A stretch of DNA of 64,000 nt from Pseudomonadota bacterium (GCA_021813805.1 JAKAJL010000001.1:120870-184869), one strand, 5' to 3'; positions 7,545 to 17,259 are shown, counted from the stretch's first letter. A program made the numbers and translations. The notes: generated by a model from the letters alone, not told the origin.

Positions 7545-8822
7545 ATGAATCGGAGTGATTTGCAGCAGCTCAGCAAGGAGCAATTGATCGAACTGGTGCT
7601 GCAACTTCAGCGGCCCGACAAGAACTCGCGCACGTCGTCGAAGCCGCCATCCACCGACAAGAAAGAGAAGCGTGAAAACTCGCGTCCTGGCGGGGCGAAG
7701 CCGGGTCATGAGCCGCACAATCGTCGGCTGGCCGATAATCCCGACGAATTCCGTGATCACCGACCAACTCATTGCGAATTTTGCGGCGGCGCTGTGACGG
7801 CGGACGCCGATATGGAGTTGATCGGCGAATACGACGAGATCGAAATCCCGCCGGTCAAACCCCACGTCATCCGCCACAGGCGCTTTGCCTGCTGCTGCCG
7901 GCATTGCGGCGCACAGGCGAAAGCTCCGGCGCCGGCGGTCGCCACCGCGACGCCTTTCGGGCCGCGCATTCATGCGCTGGCCATTTATTTCAAGGGTTTC
8001 CAGGCGCTGTCCTATGAGCGGTTGCGTCTCATGTTCCGCGACGCGTTCGGGCTTTGCGTCAGCGAGGGCGCGCTGATGAACATGTTCATCCGCTCCCACG
8101 CGCGTTTCAAGATCGAGGCGGAAAAGGCCAAGGCGGTTCTTCGCGCCGCACGCGTTGTGGCCAGCGACGAGACCGGCGTCCGGATCGAGGGAACGAACTC
8201 ATATCACTGGGTCTTCCACTGCAAGGACGCCGTCGTGCATCAGCCCGATTATTCCCGTGCGGCGCGCGTCGTGGAAGAAACGATGGGCGGACACAGGCCG
8301 CAAGTGTGGCTTTCGGATCGCTATTCGGCCCAGCAATGGCACGGCGAGCGCCACCAGACATGTCTGGCGCATCTGGCGCGCGACACCGCCTTCGCGCTGG
8401 AGCATGGATCGGATGATCTGCCTTTGCGCTTCAAGCTCTGGTTCGGAAAGGCCTTCGACCTGGCCGGCTCCATCGCCGAACTGACCGCTTCGACTCTGGC
8501 GCGAAAGAAGCGCGAGTTGGAAAAGCAGCTCGCGTCTCTTCTGAACGCAGCAACGGACTGTGATCTCGCCCGAGACCTCCAGGCCAAAATCGCCCGCGCC
8601 CAAAACCAGTTGCTCACCTTTTGCGACTTTCCCGGCGAGGTCGAGGCCACCAACAACGGCTCGGAACGCAAACTCCGCCCCTGCGTGATCCAGCGAAAAG
8701 TGACCAACGGCTATCGCGCCATGTGGGCGGCTCAGGCCGAGGCCGACGTGCGAACGACCATCGACACCGCAAGGCTCAAGGGCGCGAACCCCTTCGACGT
8801 CATCCTCTCAACCATCGCTTGA
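7545..8822 (+). CDS. IS66-family transposase (TnpC type)
   Basis: 425 residues. The N-terminus has the family's short Leu/Gln-rich helix and basic KNSRTSSKPPSTDKKEKR stretch, followed by a zinc-finger-like region (CEFCGG ... CCCRHCG). The DDE catalytic core shows Asp in ASDETGVRI, Asp in VWLSDRYSA, and Glu in the EATNNGSERKLRP block. The C-terminus is the usual GYRAMWAAQAEADVRTTIDTAR region. No frameshift or stop is seen. Length fits the single-transposase IS66 subgroup. It catalyses cut or copy and insertion of the element at the inverted repeats. Confidence 0.95.
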   Translation: MNRSDLQQLSKEQLIELVLQLQRPDKNSRTSSKPPSTDKKEKRENSRPGGAKPGHEPHNRRLADNPDEFRDHRPTHCEFCGGAVTADADMELIGEYDEIEIPPVKPHVIRHRRFACCCRHCGAQAKAPAPAVATATPFGPRIHALAIYFKGFQALSYERLRLMFRDAFGLCVSEGALMNMFIRSHARFKIEAEKAKAVLRAARVVASDETGVRIEGTNSYHWVFHCKDAVVHQPDYSRAARVVEETMGGHRPQVWLSDRYSAQQWHGERHQTCLAHLARDTAFALEHGSDDLPLRFKLWFGKAFDLAGSIAELTASTLARKKRELEKQLASLLNAATDCDLARDLQAKIARAQNQLLTFCDFPGEVEATNNGSERKLRPCVIQRKVTNGYRAMWAAQAEADVRTTIDTARLKGANPFDVILSTIA

Positions 8823-8865
8823 GGCACAACGCGCCGCCCGGCGCCGCATCGGAAACCCGAGCCAT

Positions 8866-8887
8866 CAAAATGGGGGTGGGTAATTAC
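8866..8887 (-). repeat. IS66 right inverted repeat
   Basis: Reverse complement matches 20 of 22 bases of 7452-7473. It is followed directly by the right copy of the target duplication. Confidence 0.93.
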
Positions 8888-8895
8888 CATTCGGG
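8888..8895. repeat. Target-site duplication, right copy
   Basis: CATTCGGG, identical to 7444-7451. The following bases GCGCTGA restore the last codon and stop of the interrupted gene. Confidence 0.95.
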
Positions 8896-9028
8896 GCGCT
8901 GACCAACTTTTCTCTTTCCGACATCGCCACGCATCGGCGGCGCCCGGCTCAGTGCCGACAGACGGACGGGATCCCCGTCATGGCCGCTCCCCGCCGACTT
9001 CCGTCCTCCGCGCGCGCCGCCGCCGCCG

Positions 9029-10027
9029 TCAGGCCTCGGCCGTCGCCTTCTCTTCCGCCAGCGTCTTCTCCCAGCGCAGCGCCTGCCGCACGATCTCTTC
9101 GAGGTCGTCGTGGATCGGGGTCCAGCCCAGTTGCTCGCGGATGCGCTCGTTGGCGGCGACGATGGCCGCCGGGTCGCCGGGGCGCCGCCCCGAAATTTTC
9201 ACCGGGAAATCGACGCCCGAGACTTTTTTTACCGTCTCGACCACTTCCAGCACCGAATAGCCGCGCTTGTAGCCGCAATTGCACTTGAGATTCTCGCCCC
9301 CGCCGCGCAGATGGCGCAGGGCGTCCATATGGGCGCGGACCAGATCGGTGACCTGAATATAATCGCGCAGGCAGGAGCCGTCCGGCGTCGGATAATCGGT
9401 TCCGAACACTTCCATGCCGGGGCGATAGCCCAGCGCCGCCTGGACCGCGACCTTGATCAGATGGGTGGCGTTGGGGGTGGACTGGCCGGTGCGGCCTTTC
9501 GGGTCGGCGCCGGCGACGTTGAAATAACGCAGGGCGACATAGCGCAGGCCGTGGGCGTGGGCGACGTCCTCCAGCATCCATTCGACCATGAGTTTCGAAC
9601 GGCCATAGGGCGAAACGGGTTTGAGGCTCTCGTCCTCGGTCACCGGATTCTGTTCGGGCTCGCCATAGACAGCCGCCGTGGAGGAAAAGATGAAGTTTTT
9701 CACCCCCGCTTCGACCGCGTTGGCGAGCAGGCTGCGGGCCGAGGCGGTGTTGTTCCGGTAATAGCCCAACGGATCGGAAACCGATTCCGGCACCACGATC
9801 TTGGCGGCGAAATGGATGATCGAGTCGATCTTGCGGCTTTCGAGCAGGTCGGCGACCAAAGCCTCGTCGCCGAAATCGCCCACCACCAGTTCGGCCTGGG
9901 GCGGCACGGAGGCGCGCCGTCCGGTCGAAAGATTGTCGAGCACGACCACGTCCTCGCCGGCGTCGATCAGTTCATAGGCCATGTGGGAGCCGATATAGCC
10001 GGCGCCGCCTGTCACGAGAACGGTCAT
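9029..10027 (-). CDS. galE: UDP-glucose 4-epimerase
   Basis: 332 residues, ATG start. It is an extended short-chain dehydrogenase with NAD-binding [10 protein letters not shown] at residues 6-15, a DNLSTGRR segment, the catalytic Ser in FSSTAAVYG and the Tyr-x3-Lys pair in SPYGRSK. GalE interconverts UDP-glucose and UDP-galactose in the cytoplasm for envelope polysaccharide synthesis. It is divergent from galU, the enzyme that makes its substrate, with a 186-bp shared intergenic region. Confidence 0.93.
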   Translation of the reverse strand: MTVLVTGGAGYIGSHMAYELIDAGEDVVVLDNLSTGRRASVPPQAELVVGDFGDEALVADLLESRKIDSIIHFAAKIVVPESVSDPLGYYRNNTASARSLLANAVEAGVKNFIFSSTAAVYGEPEQNPVTEDESLKPVSPYGRSKLMVEWMLEDVAHAHGLRYVALRYFNVAGADPKGRTGQSTPNATHLIKVAVQAALGYRPGMEVFGTDYPTPDGSCLRDYIQVTDLVRAHMDALRHLRGGGENLKCNCGYKRGYSVLEVVETVKKVSGVDFPVKISGRRPGDPAAIVAANERIREQLGWTPIHDDLEEIVRQALRWEKTLAEEKATAEA

Positions 10028-10213
10028 GTCTCTTCAGCCCTTGTCGATTCGCCGCGTTTCCGGGCGCGGCGCCTTTTAAACCATAAAAAGCTTGAGGCGA
10101 AGCGGCGAAAGTCGAAAGGGCGAATTTTAACGCCTCTTGGCGCAAGGATTTCGCAGGTGCTAAAAGGCGCCGTCCCGTTCACGCAGTCGCAAATCGTCCA
10201 AGACGGAAATTCC

Positions 10214-11104
10214 ATGGCCAAGAAGCCCGTTCGCAAAGCCGTTTTCCCTGTCGCCGGCCTCGGCACCCGTGTGCTTCCGGCCACCAAAACCGTGCCGAAG
10301 GAAATGCTGACCGTGGTCGATCGCCCGGTCCTGCAGCATTGCGTCGAAGAGGCGCGCGAAGCCGGCATCGAACATTTCATTTTCGTCACCGGACGCAACA
10401 AGGCTGTGATCGAGGATCATTTCGACGTCGCCTACGAGCTTGAGGAAACGCTGCGCCGCCGGGGCAAGCTGAAGGAGCTGGAGGAGTTGCGAAGCTCGCT
10501 TCCGGCGGCCGGGGCGACCAGCTTCACCCGCCAGCAGGAGCCGCTCGGTCTCGGCCACGCCATCTGGTGCGCGCGCGAAGTCATCGACGACGAGCCCTTC
10601 GCTGTCGTGCTTCCCGACATGATCACCCTGCCGGGCTCGGACGGCAAGCGCTGCCTGCGCCAGTGCATCGACACCTACGAGGATCTGGGCGGCAACGTCA
10701 TCGCCGTCGAAGAGGTTCCCATGGAGGAAACCTCGCAATATGGCGTGGTCGCCAAGGGCAAGGAATTCGGCCCCTCCTTCGAAATCATGGGCATGGTGGA
10801 AAAGCCGGCGAAGGGAACCGCGCCGTCCAATTTCATCATTTCCGGCCGCTATATCCTTCAGCCGGAAATCTTCGATTTTCTCGCCAAGGGCCAGAAGGGC
10901 GCCGGCGGCGAAATCCAGCTGACCGATTCCATGCGCGAACTGAAAACGACGCAGAGATTCTTCGCCCGCCATTTCGACGGCAAGACCTACGACACCGGCT
11001 CGAAAATCGGCTTTCTCGCCGCCAATGTCGCCTTCGCTCTGGCGAGGCCCGACATCGAGCCGGGATTCCGCGCCGAACTGAAGCGGATCGTCGGCAGTCT
11101 GTGA
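10214..11104 (+). CDS. galU: UTP-glucose-1-phosphate uridylyltransferase
   Basis: 296 residues from the ATG at 10214 (the open frame continues upstream as antisense to galE and should be ignored). The nucleotidyltransferase signature is clear: [27 protein letters not shown], and PDMITL for the metal-binding Asp. The length is normal for GalU. It makes UDP-glucose from UTP and glucose-1-phosphate, feeding GalE and polysaccharide or LPS synthesis. The next gene on the opposite strand ends only six bases after its stop. Confidence 0.96.
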   Translation: MAKKPVRKAVFPVAGLGTRVLPATKTVPKEMLTVVDRPVLQHCVEEAREAGIEHFIFVTGRNKAVIEDHFDVAYELEETLRRRGKLKELEELRSSLPAAGATSFTRQQEPLGLGHAIWCAREVIDDEPFAVVLPDMITLPGSDGKRCLRQCIDTYEDLGGNVIAVEEVPMEETSQYGVVAKGKEFGPSFEIMGMVEKPAKGTAPSNFIISGRYILQPEIFDFLAKGQKGAGGEIQLTDSMRELKTTQRFFARHFDGKTYDTGSKIGFLAANVAFALARPDIEPGFRAELKRIVGSL

Positions 11105-11110
11105 GCGCCC

Positions 11111-12805
11111 CTATTCCTGGAGCTTCAGACCGACCGTCATGATATTGGCGGTGAAATCGGACCCGACCTGATTGCCGGTCAACTTCTGCAGCGCATAGGC
11201 GGTCGTGACCACGATATGGCGGGAGAGATGGTATTCCGCCTTCAGTCCCGCGGTGTAATAGGTCTGGACCAGCGGATTGCCTGGATAGGTGGAGTAGACC
11301 ACCCCGCCGGTCGCGGTCACCATGACGTCGCGGCGCAGGGCGTGGGCGACCTCGAGCGTCAGGCTGCGGTTCAGGACGCCCGAGGCGTTGTAGAGAATGG
11401 CTTCGTCCATCGAACCCTGGCCGCGCAAAGTCACCCTGGTCAGCGGCGTCGGCGTCCAGATCAACGAAATATCGTAGATCGGGCCGCGCAGATCGGCCAG
11501 GCGCGGGTCCTGATAATGGCGGTCCTCATAGCCGGCCGAGGCCGAGCCGGTCAGCAGATGGCTGAACAGGAAAGTCGATCCGGCGACGATCGAGGCGCCG
11601 TCCGAGTTGCGTTCATAGCCGTCGGTGCTCACGATTGCGTCGTGAATGCGCTGATCCACGCCGCCGGTGATGAACGGCTGGACCTCGGGCGTCAGCGCAT
11701 AGGCCGCCTTGAGGGTCGCGCCATAATCATCGTAGGAATCCTGCGACAGATATTGCGTCGCGCCGTTGGCGAAATGGGCGTCGGCCCAGTAAGTCCGCTC
11801 GAAGAAGCCGCGCAGCGTCAATTCGAGGCGGTTGAAGTCCTGGCTCAGCCCGAGGCCGCCGCCATAGGTCGCGATGATCGGCCGCGACGCGAGCAGGGTC
11901 GAGGCGCCATTGTTGTACAGGTTGGGCGAGGTCTGAAACTGGGTCGAAAGCGAATAGTCGCCGTCAATGTTGAACTTCGTGTCGCGCGCCACGTCGATGC
12001 GGGCGAGAAACTTGCCGGCGCCGTCCGGGGCGTTGGCGGCGGGAAGCTGGAAAAAATCGTCATAGCCGAGCCGCATGTCGCCGGTGAAGGAGTGATTCGA
12101 CCAGTCGGAGACGGCGGACAGACCCACCTCCTCGCGCACAAAGCTCGACCCGCGCAGAGCGGTTGTCCCTGGCGAGATCTGCATGGGGTTGGAATTATAA
12201 CCGAAATCGGTTTCGGAATAGGCGTGGGCGCGCAAAGGCCCGGCGTCCAGTCCTGGAGGCGCGAAGGGATCGGGGTCGGGCTTGGGCTTTGGCCTCGCCG
12301 GAATGATCGCGGGCACGGCGGTCGTCGGAGAGGGGACCAGCAACGCCGGATCGGTCACGTCGCCGCGCAGCCCCAGCCGGCGGGCGCGCCGCGCCTGGGC
12401 GGAGGTCGGATAGGGGGCGAGATCCGGCAGAGGGTGGGCCTGGCTTTTCCGGTTGGATTTCGGCTTCGGCTTGAAGGGGCGCGGCTTGCCATAATTGGCG
12501 GTGGCGGCTTCGGGCGACAGGGCGGTGGACCCGGGATCGACGGCGTCGGACAGGCGCGTCGCAGGAGCTTCGTCCGGCGCGAGCGGCGCGCCGTCGACGG
12601 AGGTCATGGGCGGCGCCGCGCCATTGGGGCCGTCCTCGTTCGAGGCGCGCAGGCCGGTGTCCTGGGCGAGCGCCGGAAGGGCGAGGGCCACGAAGCCCAA
12701 GCTCAAGCCAGCCAGGGCCGATGTGGCGAGGGCGCGCAAGACCGCGCGATCGCGACGCGATCGCGCGCAACCGAATTCGGCCTTGCGACGCAGTTCGACG
12801 GACAA
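11111..12805 (-). CDS. Outer-membrane beta-barrel protein (BBP2_2-like) with Pro/Lys-rich N-terminal linker
   Basis: Up to 564 residues. No ATG lies in frame near the N-terminus: the listed start is a TTG at 12805, and a second TTG inside the signal region is possible. A signal peptide core (ALAGLSLGFVALALPALAQ) is followed by about 150 residues of low-complexity Pro/Lys/Ala sequence including KPRPFKPKPKSNRK. From about residue 195 the sequence alternates polar and aromatic residues typical of transmembrane strands and ends with a strand closing in VGLKLQE. It resembles putative beta-barrel porin 2 proteins, some of which are linked to polysaccharide export. The galE/galU context would fit, but this is inference. 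Confidence 0.7.
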   Translation of the reverse strand: MSVELRRKAEFGCARSRRDRAVLRALATSALAGLSLGFVALALPALAQDTGLRASNEDGPNGAAPPMTSVDGAPLAPDEAPATRLSDAVDPGSTALSPEAATANYGKPRPFKPKPKSNRKSQAHPLPDLAPYPTSAQARRARRLGLRGDVTDPALLVPSPTTAVPAIIPARPKPKPDPDPFAPPGLDAGPLRAHAYSETDFGYNSNPMQISPGTTALRGSSFVREEVGLSAVSDWSNHSFTGDMRLGYDDFFQLPAANAPDGAGKFLARIDVARDTKFNIDGDYSLSTQFQTSPNLYNNGASTLLASRPIIATYGGGLGLSQDFNRLELTLRGFFERTYWADAHFANGATQYLSQDSYDDYGATLKAAYALTPEVQPFITGGVDQRIHDAIVSTDGYERNSDGASIVAGSTFLFSHLLTGSASAGYEDRHYQDPRLADLRGPIYDISLIWTPTPLTRVTLRGQGSMDEAILYNASGVLNRSLTLEVAHALRRDVMVTATGGVVYSTYPGNPLVQTYYTAGLKAEYHLSRHIVVTTAYALQKLTGNQVGSDFTANIMTVGLKLQE

Positions 12806-12867
12806 TTTCTGGCCCCACGGCGCGACGGCGAGGCGTCGCGCATGAAGCCAGCGTTATGGATTTATGG

Positions 12868-13983
12868 TTAATGGAGCCTTACCGGCTGCGCCGCTGAAGC
12901 GGCAAGCGTCGGATAATCGGTATAGCCCTCGGCGCCGCCGCCATAAAAGGTCTTGTTGTCCGGCGTATTGAGCGCGGCGTCGCGGCGCAGTCGCTCGACT
13001 AGGTCGGGATTGGCGATGAACGGCCGCCCGAAAGCGACGAGATCGGCGGCGCCGGCCTCGACCGCCTCGACCGCCATGTCCCGGCTGAAACCGTTATTGG
13101 CGATATAGGCGCCGCGAAAGGCCTTGCGCAATGCGGCGTAATCGAAGGGCGCGAAGTCTCGGGCGCCCTGGGTCGCGCCCTCGATCACATGAATATAGGC
13201 GAGCCGGCGGGCGTCGAGTTGCCGGACGAGATAGCCGAAAAGCGCCTGCGGATCGCTGTCGGCCACGTCATTGGCCGGGCTGACCGGCGCAAGCCGGATT
13301 CCGATCCGGTCCGACGGCCAGATCTTGGCGATCGCGTCCACGACTTCGAGAGTCAGCCGGCAGCGGTTCTCGATCGAGCCGCCATAGGAATCCGTGCGAT
13401 GGTTGGTCGCGTCCTTCTGGAACTGATCGAGCAGATAGCCGTTGGCGGCGTGGATTTCGACCCCGTCGAAGCCGGCTTGCCTGGAGAGCCTGGCGGCGTG
13501 GACATAATCCGCGACGATTCCGGGGATTTCTTCAGCCTCCAGCGCGCGCGGCGGCGAGGTCTCGACGAATCCCTGCGCCGTAAACACCCGCGATTTCGCC
13601 TGGATCGCCGACGGCGCCACGGGCGCGGCGCCTCCCGCCTGCAGGTCGACATGGGAGATGCGGCCGACATGCCAGAGCTGGATGAAGATCTTTCCGCCGG
13701 CCTCGTGCACGGCGTCGGTGACGAGACGCCAGCCCCGCGCCTGCTCCTCGGTATAGACGCCGGGCGTCTGCAAATAGCCCTGCCCCTGCCGGGAAATCTG
13801 CGAGGCCTCGCTGACGATCAGGCCGGCGCTGGCGCGTTGACGGTAATATTCGACCATCAGTTCGTTGGCGGCGTCGGTCCCCGCCGTCGCCCGGGCGCGG
13901 GTCAGCGGCGCCATGACGACGCGATTGGCGAGGCGAAGGCCGCCGAGGTCGTAAGGCTGGAACAGTTTGGGCTCCGATTGCAT
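12868..13983 (-). CDS. nemA: Old Yellow Enzyme family ene-reductase
   Basis: 371 residues. FMN-dependent TIM barrel with the family N-terminus (LFQPYDLGGLRLANRVVMAPLTR), the GVEIHAANGYLLDQF segment carrying the substrate-binding His and Asn, and the C-terminal DLVAFGRPFIANPDL phosphate-binding loop. Members reduce activated C=C bonds, N-ethylmaleimide or nitro compounds with NAD(P)H in the cytoplasm. The physiological substrate is unknown. It stands alone between the barrel protein and gapR. Confidence 0.88.
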   Translation of the reverse strand: MQSEPKLFQPYDLGGLRLANRVVMAPLTRARATAGTDAANELMVEYYRQRASAGLIVSEASQISRQGQGYLQTPGVYTEEQARGWRLVTDAVHEAGGKIFIQLWHVGRISHVDLQAGGAAPVAPSAIQAKSRVFTAQGFVETSPPRALEAEEIPGIVADYVHAARLSRQAGFDGVEIHAANGYLLDQFQKDATNHRTDSYGGSIENRCRLTLEVVDAIAKIWPSDRIGIRLAPVSPANDVADSDPQALFGYLVRQLDARRLAYIHVIEGATQGARDFAPFDYAALRKAFRGAYIANNGFSRDMAVEAVEAGAADLVAFGRPFIANPDLVERLRRDAALNTPDNKTFYGGGAEGYTDYPTLAASAAQPVRLH

Positions 13984-14072
13984 CTGCGCGCTCCTGCTTT
14001 TCTTGTCGGAGCCGATTTAGAGACTGGGCGCGAGCGCTGCAATGGCCTCGGGGCGCCGGGGCGCGGCAAGGC

Positions 14073-14092
14073 CTTTCATGCAAAAATGAAAG
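14073..14092 (-). other. Stem-loop abutting the gapR stop codon
   Basis: CTTTCAT (14073-14079) pairs with ATGAAAG (14086-14092) around a 6-base A-rich loop, directly after the gapR stop at 14093-14095. No T-run follows on the minus strand, so it may stabilise the 3' end or act as a weak terminator. Confidence 0.35.
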
Positions 14093-14335
14093 TCACTCCG
14101 GCCCGAGCGCAGAGAGATAGAGGTCCAGGATTTCCTCTTCCTCGCGCCTTTTCGTTGCGTCCTGCTTGCGGATCGAGACGATTTTCCGCATGATTTTCAC
14201 GTCATAGCCATTGCCCTTGGCCTCGGCGTAAACGTCCTTGATGTCGTCGGCGATCGCCTTTTTCTCCTCTTCGAGCCGCTCGATGCGCTCGATGAAGCTT
14301 TTCAGATGGCCGCCGTCCAGCGTGTTCGCGCCCAT
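14093..14335 (-). CDS. gapR: GapR, DUF2312 nucleoid-associated protein
   Basis: 80 residues, nearly all helical and highly charged ([20 protein letters not shown] near the N-terminus, then [20 protein letters not shown]). This is the DUF2312 family, whose Caulobacter member GapR encircles overtwisted, AT-rich DNA ahead of replication and transcription and stimulates topoisomerases. It is found almost only in alphaproteobacteria and their phages. Length and sequence fit the chromosomal form. Confidence 0.93.
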   Translation of the reverse strand: MGANTLDGGHLKSFIERIERLEEEKKAIADDIKDVYAEAKGNGYDVKIMRKIVSIRKQDATKRREEEEILDLYLSALGPE

Positions 14336-14398
14336 ATCGTTCCCGCGGAATGTTAAGGTGGGAGGAAGACCCTGAATAGGCGCCGCGCGGCGCGGGCG

Positions 14399-15238
14399 TC
14401 AAGCGGGCGCCGGCGCGGCGTCGGTTCGGGAGCCATGAAATTCGACCCGCCGCGTCTCCGGCCGGGCGAGGATCGGCGGCAAAATGCGGGCGAGCCGCGC
14501 CGCCCAGGCCGCGCGTTGCTCGGGCGTTTGCAGCAGATCCTGGCGAATCTCGATCAGCGCGCCGGGCAAGCCGCGCCGGGTCGAATGTTCATACATGCTG
14601 TCGCCGCGCAAAGCCCCGTCATAGGGCTCATTGTCGCCGACGACGAGATTTTCTCCCCGCAGGGCCTCGATCAGCGGCAGGGCGAGGCGGGGGTCCTCGT
14701 CCCACAGCACGCCCACCTGCCAGGGCCGCGCACGGCCCTGGAAATGCGGGGTGAAGGAGTGGACCCCTATCAGAACCGGAACCTCGCCGCGCGCCAGAAC
14801 CGCGTCGATCAGGCCGGCGCAGGCCTCACGATAGGGCCGCCAGAACGCCTCGACCCGGCGGGCGATTTCCTCCGCGCCGATTCGCGCATTGCCCGGGATG
14901 AGCGCGCCGTCGGAAATGCGCATGACCAGAGTGGGGTCGTCCTCGCCGCGATTCGGGTCGATCAGCAGACGCGAGAACATGGCGAGCGCGGCCGGGGCCC
15001 CGGTCAGGGCGGCGAGGCGGCGAACGACGGATTCGGCGCCGATGTCATAGGCGATGTGGCGGCGCAGCGATTCGCGCGACAGACCGAGATCGCCATAGGC
15101 CGGCGGCAAGGCGTTGCTGGCGTGGTCGCAAAAGAAGATCAGGCGCGCGCCCGCCGCGCCTTCGACGAGATCGAAAGGTCTGAACGCCGTCTCGGCGGCC
15201 GGCGGGGCGTCGGAAAGGATTTTCAAGGCGGACGACAA
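14399..15238 (-). CDS. N-formylglutamate amidohydrolase family protein
   Basis: About 279 residues. The frame is open up to 15484, but that would overlap the divergent DUF1036 gene; a TTG at 15238 (or another at 15226) just before the conserved domain is the more credible start, and no good ATG is present. Domain features are FFCDHASNALPPAYGDLG near the N-terminus, SRLLIDPNRGEDDP and GVHSFTPHFQG. The family hydrolyses N-formylglutamate to formate and glutamate at the end of one histidine-degradation route, or related N-acyl substrates. No hut genes are near, so the substrate is uncertain. Confidence 0.8.
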   Translation of the reverse strand: MSSALKILSDAPPAAETAFRPFDLVEGAAGARLIFFCDHASNALPPAYGDLGLSRESLRRHIAYDIGAESVVRRLAALTGAPAALAMFSRLLIDPNRGEDDPTLVMRISDGALIPGNARIGAEEIARRVEAFWRPYREACAGLIDAVLARGEVPVLIGVHSFTPHFQGRARPWQVGVLWDEDPRLALPLIEALRGENLVVGDNEPYDGALRGDSMYEHSTRRGLPGALIEIRQDLLQTPEQRAAWAARLARILPPILARPETRRVEFHGSRTDAAPAPA

Positions 15239-15368
15239 ATTTCGAATTTTTGCGGCCTTTGTAATGTAATTCGCATCGACGCGGTCGGGCAATATCGTTA
15301 AAAGGCCTCTGCTCAAGCTGCGGGGTTCAAGAGTCAATCGCCACTTTCGGCTGAGGCGGAACGGGATC

Positions 15369-15788
15369 ATGGCAAGGACAATCGGCATTTGCGCGCTGGC
15401 CGCCCTCTTCGCCCTGGGCGCGGCCCCGGCGCGCGCCGATTTCCGCGTCTGCAACAATTCCAGCGCCCGCGTCAGCGTCGCCATCGCTTACACCAATGGA
15501 TCGCATTGGGTGAGCGAGGGCTGGTGGAACGTCAAGACCGAACATTGCGAGACTCTGCTGCGCGGCCCGCTCGCCGCGGAATATTACTACGCCTATGCGA
15601 TGGACGAACGCGGCGGCGAGTGGAAAGGCAAAGCCTTCATGTGCACGCGAGACCGCGAATTCCGCATCGAGGGCCGCGAAAACTGTTTCCTGCGCGGCTA
15701 TGACCGGACCGGCTTCTTCGAGGTCGACACCGGCAAGGACGCCCGGAACTGGACGGTTCAGCTGACCGATCCCAATCCGGCGCATTGA
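15369..15788 (+). CDS. Secreted DUF1036 protein
   Basis: 139 residues with a clear signal peptide (MARTIGICALAALFALGAAPARA, cleavage near 23). The mature region has the DUF1036 pattern: FRVCNNSSARVSVAIAY, GWWNV, and four Cys residues (in VCNN, EHC, FMCTR, NCFLRG) likely in two disulfides. Members are small periplasmic or secreted alphaproteobacterial proteins of unknown function. It precedes pyk by 28 bp on the same strand, and that order is common in the group, so they may be co-transcribed. Confidence 0.88.
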   Translation: MARTIGICALAALFALGAAPARADFRVCNNSSARVSVAIAYTNGSHWVSEGWWNVKTEHCETLLRGPLAAEYYYAYAMDERGGEWKGKAFMCTRDREFRIEGRENCFLRGYDRTGFFEVDTGKDARNWTVQLTDPNPAH

Positions 15789-15816
15789 GCCCGCGACCAG
15801 ATATATAGGAGTGAAG

Positions 15817-17256
15817 ATGAGCAGGCGCCGCCGCCGTTGTAAAATCCTGGCCACGCTCGGTCCGGCCTCGAACGATCAGGCTTCGATCGAAAAGCTCTGG
15901 CGCGCCGGCGCCGATCTCTTCCGCATCAATATGAGCCACGCCGATCCGCAGGCCATGCGCGAGACCGTCGCCATGATCCGAGCGGTGGAAGAGCGAGTCG
16001 GCCGGCCGATCGGGATTCTGGTCGATCTGCAGGGTCCCAAACTGCGCGTCGGCTCTTTCGCCGGCGGCGGCGCCGATCTGATCGTGGGACAGAATTTCAC
16101 CTTCGATTCGGACCCGACCCCGGGCGATTCCACCCGCGTCTGCCTGCCCCATCCGGAAATCCTTCTGGCGCTCGCGCCCGGCCACAACCTCCTGATCGAC
16201 GACGGCAAATTGCGCCTGCACATCGTCGAGGCCGCAGCCGACAGCGCGGTGGCCAGGGTCGATGTCGGCGGACGCATCTCCAACCGCAAGGGCGTCAGCC
16301 TGCCCGACACCGAAATCGCGGTCGCCGCCCTCACCGCCAAGGACCGGATCGATGTCGAGGCGGCGATCGCGACCGGCGTGGACTGGATCGCTCTGTCCTT
16401 CGTCCAGCGCGCCGCCGATGTCCTGGAGGTCAAGCGGCTCGCCGGCGACCGCGCTTTGGTGATGGCGAAGATCGAAAAGCCGCAGGCGATTTCGCGGCTC
16501 GACGAGATCATGCTCGCCGCCGACGCGCTGATGGTGGCGCGCGGCGATCTCGGGGTGGAAATGCCGCTCGAGCGCGTGCCCGGTCTGCAGAAGCGCATCA
16601 CCCGCGAGGGCCGCAGGCTCGGTCGCCCGGTGGTGGTGGCGACGCAGATGCTGGAAAGCATGATCACGGCGCCGGCGCCGACTCGCGCCGAGGTTTCCGA
16701 CGTGGCGACCGCCGTGTTCGAGGGCGGCGACGCCATCATGCTCTCGGCGGAAAGCGCCTCCGGCAAATATCCGGTCGAATCGGTGACCATGATGAACCGC
16801 ATCGCCGAGGAGGTCGAACGCGACCCGGTTTATCGCTCGATCATTTCGGCCCAGCGTTCGGCGCCAGAGCGCACCGGCGCCGACGCGGTGGCGGTCGCGG
16901 CCCGCGACATGGCGCAGACACTCGATCTCAAGGCGATCGTCGCCTGGACCTCCTCGGGGGCGACGGCTTACCGCGTCGCCCGCGAACGGCCTTTCGCGCC
17001 GGTCCTGGCGCTCACCCCCAATCGCGACACGGCGCGGCGGCTCACAGCCGTCTGGGGCGTCGAATCGGTCGTCACCAAGGACGCCGACGATCTGGACGAC
17101 ATGGCCAACCGCGCCTGCAAATTCGCGGTGCGCCAGGGCCTCGCCTCGCCCGGCGACCGCATCCTGATCATCGCCGGCGTGCCGTTCGGCACCCCCGGCG
17201 CGACCAATATGCTGCGCCTTGCCTTCATCGCCGACGACGGTAAGCGGGCTGAGTAG
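15817..17256 (+). CDS. pyk: Pyruvate kinase
   Basis: 479 residues. ATG 15817 is preferred over a GTG at 15811 because an AGGAG lies five bases before it. Motifs: KILATLGPAS at the start, RINMSHAD, the active-site MAKIEKPQAI with the catalytic Lys and Glu, and MVARGDLGVEMPLE. The C-terminal domain binds effectors. It converts phosphoenolpyruvate and ADP to pyruvate and ATP at the end of glycolysis. It ends three bases from the convergent argE stop. Confidence 0.97.
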   Translation: MSRRRRRCKILATLGPASNDQASIEKLWRAGADLFRINMSHADPQAMRETVAMIRAVEERVGRPIGILVDLQGPKLRVGSFAGGGADLIVGQNFTFDSDPTPGDSTRVCLPHPEILLALAPGHNLLIDDGKLRLHIVEAAADSAVARVDVGGRISNRKGVSLPDTEIAVAALTAKDRIDVEAAIATGVDWIALSFVQRAADVLEVKRLAGDRALVMAKIEKPQAISRLDEIMLAADALMVARGDLGVEMPLERVPGLQKRITREGRRLGRPVVVATQMLESMITAPAPTRAEVSDVATAVFEGGDAIMLSAESASGKYPVESVTMMNRIAEEVERDPVYRSIISAQRSAPERTGADAVAVAARDMAQTLDLKAIVAWTSSGATAYRVARERPFAPVLALTPNRDTARRLTAVWGVESVVTKDADDLDDMANRACKFAVRQGLASPGDRILIIAGVPFGTPGATNMLRLAFIADDGKRAE

Positions 17257-17259
17257 TCG

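Larger units (their letters stand above)
7452..8887 (+). mobile_element. IS66-family insertion sequence, complete, 1436 bp
   Basis: Bounded by 22-bp imperfect inverted repeats (7452-7473 and 8866-8887, 20 of 22 matching, both starting GTAATTACCCAC) and flanked by perfect 8-bp direct repeats. It carries one transposase gene and none of the accessory tnpA/tnpB genes of classical IS66, as in the ISBst12-like single-gene subgroup. The ends, duplication and full-length transposase frame indicate an intact, relatively recent and potentially active copy. Confidence 0.93.

Noticed and set aside
9110..10213. N-terminal half of a 664-codon plus-strand frame running into galU
   Set aside because: It is antisense to galE. 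The galU ATG at 10214 gives the normal protein length, and nothing recognisable is in the extension.
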